Assembly: GCA_020698575.1 (NCBI GenBank)
Contig: CM036252.1
Span: forward strand, 1,212,808-1,276,807
DNA: 64,000 nt
Source: Bostrychus sinensis
Taxonomy: Eukaryota > Chordata > Actinopteri > Gobiiformes > Eleotridae
Direction of reading: 5' to 3'
Shown: positions 22,701 through 36,700 of the stretch, one piece after another
How the letters are laid out: each line of letters starts with the position of its first letter
How positions within the stretch are numbered: the stretch's first letter is position 1
The notes under the pieces: generated by a model
Database searches by the model: none
Told to the model about the DNA's origin: nothing
Seen by the model: the letters and a program-made list of their open reading frames with translations, nothing else
Program-made: the position numbers and the translations under genes

Positions 22701-25700
22701 TGCAGTCATGTGCTGCACCACTGCCAAACCGCAGCAGCAGCAGCCTGTCCTCTGGCGATACAAACGCCATAGTAAACTTATAGTAAACTTTAACCTTTTT
22801 AGACTCCCTGCACATGCTCAGATGGGTCTGACTCTGATCTCAGAGCCTGTGTCCTTTACCAAACACAAACTGAAGGAGAAACATGTTCATGTCCTGAGAG
22901 AAACTCACCCACAGCTCCGTTCAGGTTCTGGAAGATCCTGGAGCGGTGGTCCAGAGTCATGTTGTACTTGGCCTGAAACACAGCAGGGTTTTACTGTTTC
23001 CTTCCTCTCACAATGCAGCGCAAAATTATTGTTATCGCAATATTAACAAACTCAATATTTGTCTAAATATATCACAATAACACTGTGGTCTTCCATCTGA
23101 CAGAGATTTACACTGAAGAATCATTTTCCACCAGAGCCTTAAAAGAACATGTGTTGTGACTAAATAAAAATGTTTAAAAAGTCCAGTTTTAGTGGTAATT
23201 TAATTAATTTAGTCCCAGCTTAGCTTTGTTTTATTCCTGGTTTAGTCTGAGTTAAGCTCTGAGAACACAGGGAGCTGTCAAATATCACAGGGTTTCTCTG
23301 CATCATGCAGCCCTGCTTCATCATACAGCTGTGTTCCAGGTGTGTTCCAGGTGTGTTCCAGGTGTGTTCCAGGTGTGTTCCAGGTGTGTTCCAGGTGTGT
23401 GTGTGTGTCAGGTGTGTTCCAGGTGTGTTCCAGGTGTGTGTGTGTGTCAGGTGTGTTCCAGGTGTGTTCCAGGTGTGTGTGTGTGTCAGGTGTGTTCCAG
23501 GTGTGTTCCAGGTGTGTGTGTGTGTCAGGTGTGTTCCAGGTGTGTTCCAGGTGTGTGTGTGTTCCAGCTGTGTTCCAGGTGTGTTCCAGGTGTGTTCCCG
23601 GTGTGTTTACAGGTGTGTTTACAGGTGTGTTCCCGGTGTGTTTACAGGTGTGTTTACAGGTGTGTTCCCGGTGTGTTTACAGGTGTGTTTACAGGTGTGT
23701 TCCCGGTGTGTTTACAGGTGTGTTTACAGTGTGTGTTTACAGTGTGTGTTTACAGTGTGTGTTTACAGTGTGTGTTTACAGTGTGTGTTCCCGGTGTGTT
23801 TACGGTGTGTTTACGGTGTGTTTACGGTGTGTTTACGGTGTGTGTTTACAGTGTGTGTTTACAGGTGTGTTCCCGGTCTGTTCCCGGTGTGTTCCCAGGT
23901 GTGTTCCAGGTGTGTTACCCTCTGAGTCTTGTCCAGGTAGATCCTGGTGTAGAAAAGCTGGTCGTCGTCGTTGTCCTTGTACTTCCACTGCTGGACCAGA
24001 GCCGCCAGCTCCGGAGCGAAGCCGATGAAGCCTGAGGACACACAACACACGGCGTTTACTACGCACGGGCCCGCAACACACGGCGTTTACTACGCACGGG
24101 CCCGCAACACACGCCGTTTACTACACACAGACCCACAACACACGCCGTTTACTACACACAGGCCCGCAACACACACCGTTTACTACGCACAGACCCACAA
24201 CACACACCGTTTACTACACACAGGCCCGCAACACACACCGTTTACTACGCACAGACCCACAACACACGCCGTTTACTACACACAGACCCGCAACACACGC
24301 CGTTTACTACGCACAGACCCGCAACACACGCCGTTTACTACACACAGACCCACAACACACACCGTTTACTACACACAGACCCACAACACACGCCGTTTAC
24401 TACACACAGACCCGCAACACACGCCGTTTACTACACACAGACCCGCAACACACGCCGTTTACTACACACAGACCCACAACACACACCGTTTACTACGCAC
24501 AGACCCACAACACACGCCGTTTACTACACACAGACCCACAACACACACCGTTTACTACGCACAGGCCCGCAACACACGCCGTTTACTACACACAGGCCCG
24601 CAACACACACCGTTTACTACGCACAGACCCGCAACACACACCGTTTACTACGCACAGACCCGCAACACACACCGTTTACTACGCACAGACCCACAACACA
24701 CCGTTTACTACGCACAGACCCACAACACACACCGTTTACTACGCACAGACCCACAACACACACCGTTTACTACGCACAGACCCACAACACACGCCGTTTA
24801 CTACACACAGACCCACAACACACACCGTTTACTACGCACGGGCCCGCAACACACGCCGTTTACTACGCACGGGCCCGCAACACACGCCGTTTACTACGCA
24901 CGGGCCCGCAACACACGCCGTTTACTACGCACAGATCCGCAACACACACCGTTTACTACGCACAGACCCACAACACACGCCGTTTACTACACACAGACCC
25001 GCAACACACACAGTTTACTACGCACAGACCCGCAACACACACCGTTTACTACACACAGACCCACAACACACGCCGTTTACTACACACAGACCCACAACAC
25101 ACGCCGTTTACTACGCACAGACCCGCAACACACACCGTTTACTACGCACGGGCCCGCAACACACGGCGTTTACTACACACAGACCCACAACACACGGCGT
25201 TTACTACGCACGGACCCGCAACACACGCACGGGCCCACAACACACGCCGTTTACTACGCACGGGCCCACAACACACGCCGTTTACTACGCACGGGCCCAC
25301 AACACACGCCGTTTACTACGCACGGGCCCACAACACAGCGTTTACTACGCACAGACCCACAACACAGCGTTTACTAAGCACAGGCCCACAACACACCGTT
25401 TACTACACAGCGTTTACTACGCACAGACCCACAACACACCGTTCACTACGCACAGACTCACAACACACCGTTCACTACGCACAGACTCACAACACACCGT
25501 TCACTACGCACAGACTCACAACACACCGTTCACTACGCACAGACTCACAACACACCGTTCACTACGCACAGACTCACAACACACCGTTCACTACGCACAG
25601 ACTCACAACACACCGTTCACTACGCACAGACTCACAACACACCGTTTACTACGCACAGACCCACAACACACGCCGTTTACTACGCACAGACCCACAACAC

Positions 25701-28700
25701 ACACCACTGCAGACCAGGAACAGGTCTGGCTCTGACCCGGTCGTCTGTAGTGGTCCGACCTCGCGTCGCAGACCGACCTCGCGTCGCTGTCTAACCTCGC
25801 GTCGCCGTCTAACCTCGCGTCGTCGTCTAACCTCGCGTCGCCGTCTAACCTCGCGTCGCCGTCTAACCTCGCGTCGCCGTCTAACCTCGCGTCGCAGACC
25901 GACCTCGCGTCGCAGACCGACCTCGCGTCGCAGACAGACCTCGCGTCGCAGACAGACCTCGCGTCGCAGACAGACCTCGCGTCGCAGACAGACCTCGCGT
26001 CGCCGTCTAACCTCGCGTCGCCGTCTAACCTCGCGTCGCCGTCTAACCTCGCGTCGCAGTCTAACCTCGCGTCGCAGTCTAACCTCGCGTCGCAGTCTAA
26101 CCTCGCGTCGCAGTCTAACCTCGCGTCGCAGTCTAACCTCGCGTCGCAGTCTAACCTCGCGTCGCAGTCTAACCTCGCGTCGCAGTCTAACCTCAGAGTG
26201 GCAGGCCTCACCTCCGGAGTTGAGGTAGCGTTTCCCAGAATGCACCTCTGGATACTTGGAGGCCAGTCTCTGGTCGGGCCAGCAGAAGCCCTCGGCCGAG
26301 AACACCACTTTGTGACCGAAGCGGGAGAACTTGTGCAGCAGCTCATCAGGACCGGCCGCGAAGATCACGTCGTAACTGGGACAGAGAAGGACACGGTCAG
26401 TTCATCTGAAGGGACAGGGACAAGGACAAGGGACAGGGGACAGGGACAAGGGACAGGGGACAGGGACAAGAGGAAGACTGAGGACAGGGAAGAGGAAGTG
26501 TTATTGTCACCTGTCGACAAAGAGAACGACTTTGTTCTGGTCGTCTTTGTGTCGGAGCAGTTCTTTCTTCAGCCATCGCACTTTCTGTCCTCCTCCGACC
26601 GTCTTCGCCACATCTCCCCCTTTCCACTCCTCACCCAGACCCAGCACCTGAAGGCACCACAGAGTCACCATTATTCACACAGAGCACCTGAAGGCACCAC
26701 AAAGTCAGCGTTATTCACACAGAGCACCTGAAGGCACCACAGAGTCACCGTTATTCACACAGAGCACCTGAAGGCACCACAAAGTCAGCGTTATTCACAC
26801 AGAGCACCTGAAGGCACCACAGAGTCACCGTTATTCACACAGAGCACCTGAAGGCACCACAAAGTCAGCGTTATTCACACAGAGCACCTGAAGGCACCAC
26901 AGAGTCACTGTTATTCACACAGAGCACCTGAAGGCACCACAGAGTCACCGTTATTCACACAGAGCACCTGAAGGCACCACAGAGTCACTGTCATTAACGT
27001 TGAGCACCTGAAGGCACCACAGAGTCACTGTTATTAACGCTGAGCACCTGAAGGCACCAGAGTCACTGTCATTAACGCTGAGCACCTGAAGGCACCAGAG
27101 TCACTGTCATTAATGCTGAGCACCTGAAGGCACCACAGAGTCACTGTCATTAACGCTGAGCACCTGAAGGCACCACAGAGTCACTGTCATTAACACTGAG
27201 CACCTGAAGGCACCACAGAGTCACTGTCATTAACACTGAGCACCTGAAGGCACCACAGAGTCACTGTCATTAACACTGAGCACCTGAAGGCACCACAGAG
27301 TCACTGTCATTAACGCTGAGCACCTGAAGGCACCACAGAGTCACTGTCATTAACGCTGAGCACCTGAAGGCACCACAGAGTCACTGTCATTAACGCTGAG
27401 CACCTGAAGGCACCACAGAGTCACTGTCATTAACGCTGAGCACCTGAAGGCACCAGAGTCACTGTCATTAACGCTGAGCACCTGAAGGCACCAGAGTCAC
27501 TGTCATTAACACTGAGCACCTGAAGGCACCAGAGTCACTGTCATTAACACTGAGCACCTGAAGGCACCAGAGTCACTGTCATTAACACTGAGCACCTGAA
27601 GGCACCAGAGTCACTGTCATTAACACTGAGCACCTGAAGGCACCACAGAGTCACTGTCATTAACACTGAGCACCTGAAGGCACCAGAGTCACTGTCATTA
27701 ACACTGAGCACCTGAAGGCACCAGAGTCACTGTCATTAACGCTGAGCACCTGAAGGCACCACAGAGTCACTGTCATTAACGCTGAGCACCTGAAGGCACC
27801 AGAGTCACTGTCATTAACGCTGAGCACCTGAAGGCACCAGAGTCACTGTCATTAACACTGAGCACCTGAAGGCACCACAGAGTCACTGTCATTAACGCTG
27901 AGCACCTGAAGGCACCACAGAGTCACTGTCATTAACACTGAGCACCTGAAGGCACCAGAGTCACTGTCATTAACACTGAGCACCTGAAGGGACCAGAGTC
28001 ACTGTCATTAACGCTGAGCACCTGAAGGCACCAGAGTCACTGTCATTAACACTGAGCACCTGAAGGCACCAGAGTCACTGTCATTAACGCTGAGCACCTG
28101 AAGGCACCACAGAGTCACTGTCATTAACGCTGAGCACCTGAAGGCACCAGAGTCACTGTCATTAACGCTGAGCACCTGAAGGCACCAGAGTCACTGTCAT
28201 TAACACTGAGCACCTGAAGGCACCACAGAGTCACTGTCATTAACGCTGAGCACCTGAAGGCACCACAGAGTCACTGTCATTAACACTGAGCACCTGAAGG
28301 CACCAGAGTCACTGTCATTAACACTGAGCACCTGAAGGGACCAGAGTCACTGTCATTAACGCTGAGCACCTGAAGGCACCAGAGTCACTGTCATTAACAC
28401 TGAGCACCTGAAGGCACCAGAGTCACTGTCATTAACGCTGAGCACCTGAAGGCACCACAGAGTCACTGTCATTAACGCTGAGCACCTGAAGGCACCACAG
28501 AGTCACTGTCATTAACACTGAGCACCTGAAGGCACCAGAGTCACTGTCATTAACACTGAGCACCTGAAGGCACCACAGAGTCACTGTCATTAACACTGAG
28601 CACCTGAAGGCACCAGAGTCGCTGTCATTAACGCTGAGCACCTGAAGGCACCACAGAGTCACTGTCATTAACGCTGAGCACCTGAAGGCACCACAGAGTC

Positions 28701-30758
28701 ACTGTCATTAACACTGAACACCTGAAGGCACCACAGAGTCACTGTCATTAACACTGAGCACCTGAAGGCACCACAGAGTCACTGTCATTAACACTGAGCA
28801 CCTGAAGGCACCACAGAGTCACTGTCATTAACACTGAGCACCTGAAGGCCCCACAGAGTCACTGTCATTAACACTGAGCACCTGAAGGCCCCACAGAGTC
28901 ACTGTCATTAACACTGAGCACCTGAAGGCACCACAGAGTCACTGTCATTAACACTGAGCACCTGAAGGCACCACAGAGTCACTGTCATTAACACTGAGCA
29001 CATGAAGGCACCACAGAGTCACTGTCATTAACACTGAGCACCTGAAGGCACCACAGAGTCACTGTCATTAACGCTGAGCACCTGAAGGCACCACAGAGTC
29101 ACTGTCATTAACGCTGAGCACCTGAAGGCACCAGAGTCACTGTCATTAACGCTGAGCACCTGAAGGCACCAGAGTCACTGTCATTAACACTGAGCACCTG
29201 AAGGCACCAGAGTCACTGTCATTAACACTGAGCACCTGAAGGCACCAGAGTCACTGTCATTAACACTGAGCACCTGAGATATGAGATTATAATTTTGTGT
29301 TGGCTCCATGCTCACTGTTGTTTTTTGTTTAAAAAAACTAATACTGCCACAAAGAAAGGAAAGGCACCATGTTTACTTGGCCCAAGAGCCATGCGGCACA
29401 TTACATTAGTGTGGTGATTGACAGGAGAGGGTCCCGCCCCTGCTTCTATTTACATTAGGGGCCCGAGGTCTCGATTTGGCCAGTCACAGAGCACGCAGAC
29501 TACTTTTGAGTGAAGGTGGTGGCGTGGACGGTGGTAATAACAAACCATTGTGAACAAAGTTGTTTAGTAATGCAAACCTACAGCAGCGTGGAGTTTGGAG
29601 GATTTTTCTAAGGCATTGAAATGAACTTAAATCATCATTACACCTGGAACAGAGCGGTGTTTTCGAACACTTCACACAGGATTAAATCATTTGTCCAAAG
29701 TTTCTGGGACAGACTCGTCTGAACACATTGGCTGTGTTTTCAGTCAGACATTATACAGAAACCACCGCACTACAGCAACAGAGACGTGGAAGTGTTTTAT
29801 GAACACATTTGCCTCGCTGAAAGGAAGGACAGAGATGTGAGCTTTATTTATAAGGCAACCCACACTTTTGTCCACCTCCCTCACAGAACATCACATGTAA
29901 CGTGAGGCTAACGAACCGCTCTCTGCTCCCTCTGTGACTGTTCGCCTCCTGCCGTCGTCAGGTTGTTGTTGATATGTATTTGGATAAAACAGTGGGTAAG
30001 GTGCTGCTGTGCGTTGGCTGAACTGGTTTATAAATGTTGAGTAGGTCCTTGGAGTTCTGTGCAGACGTTTGTGTGAGCAGGTGCCCTGTCATCTCTGCAT
30101 CAGCCCAGGGCTCTGACACTCCCCAACTGCTCCCCAAAAGGCTTTAAGATTCCTCCTAAACTTGTTCCTACATGAATTTGATTTATCACTTGGCAAACCA
30201 ACTTGTGAATGTATTCAATCAAATTTAAAGGTGCACGGCCCCTTTGTTTACTAAAGTATTTTGCTATTATTGGGCAATTAGCTGTCAGTCAAACAGCTGC
30301 TTGATGAGTCAGAAGTGACATTAGCTCGACCACAGTATTTTCTTTGGGTTGTCAGTGTCGGCTCTGTGACTAACGCGCCTCTGTCCCGTGTGCACCTCGC
30401 CTTAGGCTCACAGTTACTGGGACTGACTTCAGTAATTAAATAAATGTTAGAACACATGAGGAGTTCTCTGCCATCTGCCCCTCCCCCAGAGTCCCCACCA
30501 ACCGTCACAGATTTAAGTTCTGTACACTTCTGTTTTCTAAATGTATTCTTTACTCCCTCCATCCTCGTCTCCTCTTCCATCTCCTCTTCCACCTCCTCTT
30601 CCACCTCCTCTTCCACCTCCTCCTCCTCCTCCTCCTCTTCCTCCTCCCTCCTCCTCCTCCTCCCCCTCCTCCCCCTCCTCCTCCCCTCCTCCTCCTCCTC
30701 TCCTCCTCCTCTCCCTCCTCCTCTCCCTCCTCCTCTCCCTCCTCCTCCTCCTCCTCCT

Positions 30759-30792
<34 letters not shown>

Positions 30793-33700
30793 CTCCTCTC
30801 CTCCTCCTCCTCCTCTCCTCCTCCTCCTCTCCTCCTCCTCCTCCTCACCTTTACAGTGTAGTTGAACTGTGTGGCCGTCTTCATGAAGCGCTTGAATCCG
30901 TCGGTCTCCTCTGTGGCTGCAGTGATCACCAGAAGGTTTTCTACAACACAAACACAAACACAGGACTCAGAAACCTCCTCCTCCTCCTGCTCCTCCTCCT
31001 CCTGCTCCTCCTCCTGCTCCTCCTCCTGCTCCTGCTGCTCCTCCTGCTCCTCCTGCTGCTCCTCCTGCTGCTCCTCCTCCTGCTGCTCCTCCTCCTGCTG
31101 CTCCTCCTCCTGCTGCTGCTGCTCCTCCTGCTGCTCCTCCTCCTCCTGCTGCTCCTCCTCCTCCTGCTGCTCCTCCTCCTCCTGCTGCTGCTCCTCCTGC
31201 TGCTCCTCCTCCTGCTGCTGCTGCTCCTCCTGCTGCTCCTCCTCCTCCTGCTGCTCCTCCTCCTCCTGCTGCTCCTCCTCCTCCTGCTGCTCCTCCTCCT
31301 CCTGCTGCTCCTCCTCCTCCTGCTGCTCCTCCTCCTCCTGCTGCTCCTCCTCCTCCTGCTGCTCCTCCTCCTCCTGCTGCTCCTCCTCCTCCTGCTGCTG
31401 CTCCTCCTGCTGCTGCTCCTCCTGCTGCTGCTCCTCCTGCTGCTGCTGCTCCTCCTGCTGCTCCTCCTCCTGCTGCTCCTCCTCCTGCTCCCTCTCCTCC
31501 TGCTCCCTCTCCTCCTCCTGCTCCCTCTCCTCCTCCTGCTCCCTCTCCTCCTCCCGCTCCTCCTCCTCCCGCTCCTCCTCCTCCCGCTCCTCCTCCTCCC
31601 GCTCCTCCTCCTCCCGCTCCTCCTCCCTGTCTCCCTCCAGGCTGCTCCAGGACACATTCCACCTTAAATTCCTGCTTAAGGTGGAGCAGCTGGAGGGAGC
31701 AGACAGACAGGGGACTACTCCAAACACGTACTCAGGTAAAAGTACTGGTACTACAAAAATTATTCAAGTAAAAGTACTGGACAACTCATTACTTGAGCAA
31801 AAGTATTAAGTTCAAAGCTACTCACTGCTTTTGTGTTACTGCTCCTCTTACTGCTCCTCTTACTGCTCCTCTTACTGCTCCTCTTACTGCTCCTGTTACA
31901 CCACCTCTTACTACTCCTCTTACTACTCCTCTTACTACTCCTCTTACTACTCCTCTTACTACTCCTCTTACTACTCCTCTTACTACTCCTCTTACTACAC
32001 CTGCTAGTACTCCTGTTACTGCTCCTGCTCCTGTTACTACACCTCTTACTACACCTGTTACACCTCCTCTTACTACACCTGTTACACCTCCTCTTACTAC
32101 ACCTGTTACACCTCCTCTTACTACACCTCCTCTCACTACTCCTCTCACTACTCCTCTCACTACTCCTCTCACTACTCCTCTCACTACTCCTCTCACTACT
32201 CCTCTCACTACTCCTGTTACACCTCCTCTTACTACTCCTCTTACTACACCTGCTAGTGCTCCTGTTACTACTCCTGTTACTACTCCTCTTACTACACCTG
32301 CTAGTACTCCTCTTACTACTCCTCTTACTACTCCTCTTACTACACCTGCTACTACACCTGCTACTACACCTGCTACTACACCTGCTACTACACCTCTTAC
32401 TACACCTCTTACTACACCTCTTACTACACCTCTTACTACACCTCTTACTACACCTCTTACTACACCTCTTACTACACCTCTTACTACACCTGCTACTACA
32501 CCTCTTACTACACCTGTTACACCTCCTCTTACTACACCTGTTACACCTCCTCTTACTACACCTGTTACACCTCCTCTTACTACACCTGTTACACCTCCTC
32601 TTACTACACCTGTTACACCTCCTCTTACTACACCTGTTACACCTCCTCTTACTACACCTGTTACACCTCCTCTTACTACACCTCTTACTACACCTGTTAC
32701 TACACCTGTTACTACACCTCTTACTACACCTCTTACTACACCTCTTACTACACCTCTTACTACACCTCTTACTACACCTCTTACTACACCTGTTACACCT
32801 CCTCTTACTACACCTGTTACACCTCCTCTTACTACACCTGTTACACCTCCTCTTACTACACCTGTTACACCTCCTCTTACTACACCTGTTACACCTCCTC
32901 TTACTACACCTGTTACACCTCCTCTTACTACACCTGTTACACCTCCTCTTACTACACCTGTTACACCTCCTCTTACTACTCCTGCTCCTGTTACACCTCC
33001 TCTCACTACACCTCTCACTACACCTCTCACTACTCCTCTACACTACTCCTTACTACACCTGCTACTGCTCCTGCTACTACTCCTGTTACACCTCCTCTTA
33101 CTACTCCTCTTACTACTCCTCTTACTACACCTGCTAGTGCTCCTCTTACTACTCCTCTTACTGCTCCTCCTCTTACTGCTCCTCCTCTTACTGCTCCTCC
33201 TCTTACTGCTCCTCCTCTTACTGCTCCTCCTCTTACTGCTCCTCCTCTTACTGCTCCTCCTCTTACTGCTCCTCCTCTTACTGCTCCTCCTCTTACTGCT
33301 CCTCCTCTTACTGCTCCTCCTCTTACTGCTCCTCCTCTTACTGCTCCTCCTCTTACTGCTCCTCCTCTTACTGCTCCTCTACTTTTATTCGCTACGACTT
33401 TGAGAATAAAAAGTACATGTGAAAAAGTACACACCTCTGCAAGACCAAGACTAGGACCAGAACCTGGACGAGAACCAGGACTATGACCATTTGTGCCTGA
33501 TTATAAACAAATTGCCTCTAAATATCCAACATTAGGAACAAGGCCAGGACTAGAACCAGGACCAGGACCAGGACCAAGACCAAGACCAGGACCAGGACGA
33601 TTGTATCCAGTGTGTGATTCTGTATTTACTTTCATATTTAAATGTCTTAACTTCACAGAAAAAAAGAGGAAAAGTTCTGTGTGATACTAAATCTAAATCC

Positions 33701-36700
33701 TGTTTTCCCGAAGACCAGAGCCGGCTTTAGGCATAGGCCATCTAGGCGGTTGTCTAGGGCGCCATCTGCTGGAGGGGGCGCCCAGCTGCACTCCTCCAAA
33801 AAAAAAAAAAAAGTATATTTTTAAATAAATAACAAATAATTAAAAATCAAGTGAATCGTGTTATTTCTTTGTATTCTAATATGAATAAATAAATCTTAAT
33901 GACTTCTGATTGACCTGAACCTGACACGGGTCACGGTGGAAGCGGGGGATGGGTGTTGTTGTTGTTGTTGTTGTTGACGCGCATCACAGCAGCGGTCCCT
34001 AAACTGATGGATGTTACATCAACAGTAGTTTGACAATTTTTTATCATGAAAAGGCGTCCAAGCATCAGGTGCTGCTTTCAGGAAGCAGAGAGAAGAGGAA
34101 AAAAGGCCCAAAGTAGAGGTTTGTAGTTGTTTATTCTAACAATAAAAACTGATGTTTAACTTTTCATCTGCACGAGCTCCGAGGCGAGCGAAGGTGAAAT
34201 AAACCACACCGTAGCCACTGCGTGTTGCTGTGTTACTTTGTAATTAAAGACAGTGAGTGTGCTGCCACCTTTATTTAGCCCTGACCATGTATCAGAACCT
34301 GCGACAAGCTGGCCCCTGTCCAGGCTGGGCCCCGCCTAAGGCCCAAAGTTACTGGGATAGGCTCCAGTCACCCGCGACCCCTAACGGGGATAAGCAGAAG
34401 AAAATGGATGGATATGTATCATAACTATTAGACCAGGGGTGGGCAATTATTTTTTCCTGAGGGCCACCTTTGAGTCTGGGCCGGTTGCGGAGGCCAACAC
34501 TCACCGCACTTGTTCTCAGTAACAACTGTGTATCTTTAAAAGTGCAGCCTGCATCCACAGCGCTGCCCTGAAATAAATAAACATTCACTGAGGTCCAATC
34601 TGTGCTAAGTCCAGAACACAACAAGGTCTCTTTATTCCTTCAAATAGCATTTCTTTAAATTATATTTCAATTATATTTCAAATAATAAAATAAAAAGGTA
34701 CATTTTCTATTCTTATATCCAATAAATATATTTTTAAATTAAATTTGATTGCTCTGAGAAAAATAATAATCAGCTCTTACTTTTAAACTTTGTGATTAAT
34801 TCTGCGTTGTGCTGTGAGGCTGGAACTGAGCAGAGCTGGGCTTGGTTTCAAAGTGAAGCTTAATGTTGATGTTTTTAATGAAGGCCCAGAACAATGAGAC
34901 GCTGGTTCTGAGCTGGTCTCTGCTTCACCCTGTCCCTGTCCACGCCTGTCCACGCCTGTCCACGCCTGTCCACGCCTGTCCACGCCTGTCCACGCCTGTC
35001 CACGCCTGTCCCTGTCTCTCCTCTCTCCTCGATTGTGAAGATTCACTATTGACTTTTACACTGCAGCAACCCCCCCCCCCCCAAAAAAAAAATAAAATAA
35101 ATAAAAAATCTCGCCTAGGGCACCATATTGGCCAGAGCCGGACTCAGAGGTCCAGGCCGTGCCCCGCCTCAGGCCCATAGTTCTCCCTCAGAAATAAGCA
35201 GAAGAATGAACTTTGTTGTTTATAAGTTTTATAATGAATGGATCTGTTTCAGACTCGTTTGCTTCCTGACCTCCCTCTGCCCCCGACTCACAGCTGCTCA
35301 AACACCAGGTTTAGTCCTGGTTTAGACCTGGTTTAGTCCTGGTTTAGACCTGGTTTAGACCTGGTTTAGACCTGGTTTAGACCTGGTTTAGACCTGGTTT
35401 AGACCTGGTTTAGGCCTGGTTTAGGCCTGGTTTAGGCCTGGTTTAGGCCTGGTTTAGGCCTGGTTTAGGCCTGGTTTAGGCCTGGTTTAGGCCTGGTTTA
35501 GGCCTGGTTTAGACCTGGTTTAGACCTGGGTTAGTCCTGGTTTAGACCGGGTTTAGACCTGGTTTAGGCCTGGTTTAGGCCTGGTTTAGGCCTGGTTTAG
35601 GCCTGGTTTAGGCCTGGTTTAGGCCTGGTTTAGGCCTGGTTTAGGCCTGGTTTAGGCCTGGTTTAGGCCTGGTTTAGGCCTGGTTTAGGCCTGGTTTAGA
35701 CCTGGGTTAGACCTGGGTTAGACCTGGGTTAGTCCTGGTTTAGACCGGGTTTAGACCTGGTTTAGACCTGGTTTAGACCTGGTTTAGACCTGGTTTAGAC
35801 CTGGTTTAGGCCTGGTTTAGGCCTGGTTTAGGCCTGGTTTAGGCCTGGTTTAGGCCTGGTTTAGGCCTGGTTTAGGCCTGGTTTAGGCCTGGTTTAGACC
35901 TGGGTTAGTCCTGGTTTAGACCTGGTTTAGGCCTGGTTTAGGCCTGGTTTAGGCCTGGTTTAGGCCTGGTTTAGGCCTGGTTTAGGCCTGGTTTAGACCT
36001 GGTTTAGGCCTGGTTTAGACCTGGTTTAGACCTGGGTTAGACCTGGGTTAGTCCTGGTTTAGACCTGGTTTAGACCTGGTTTAGACCTGGTTTAGACCTG
36101 GTTTAGACCTGGTCTAGACCTGGTCTAGACCTGGTCTAGACCTGGTTTAGACCTGGTTTAGACCTGGTTTAGACCTGGGTTTAGACCTGGGTTTAGACCA
36201 GGTTCAGACCGGGGTTTAGTCCTGGGTTTAGACCTGGTTTAAGACCTGGGTTTAGACCTGGTTTAAGACCTGGGTTTAGACCTGGTTTAAGACCTGGGTT
36301 TAGACCTGGTTTAGACCTGGTTTAAGACCTGGTTTAGACCTGGTTTAAGACCTGGGTTTAGACCTGGTTTAAGACCTGGGTTTAGACCTGGGTTTAGACC
36401 TGGTTTAAGACCTGGGTTTAGGCCTGGTTTAGGCCTGGTTTAGGCCTGGTTTAGGCCTGGTTTAGGCCTGGTTTAGGCCTGGTTTAGGCCTGGTTTAGGC
36501 CTGGTTTAGGCCTGGTTTAGACCTGGTTTAGACCTGGTTTAGACCTGGGTTAGTCCTGGTTTAGACCGGGTTTAGACCGGGTTTAGACCTGGTTTAGGCC
36601 TGGTTTAGGCCTGGTTTAGGCCTGGTTTAGGCCTGGTTTAGGCCTGGTTTAGGCCTGGTTTAGGCCTGGTTTAGGCCTGGTTTAGACCTGGTTTAGGCCT

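Noticed and set aside
31793..33403. Mucin-like Thr/Pro frame
   Set aside because: Simple 12-bp array with all frames open and no signal peptide or splice context.
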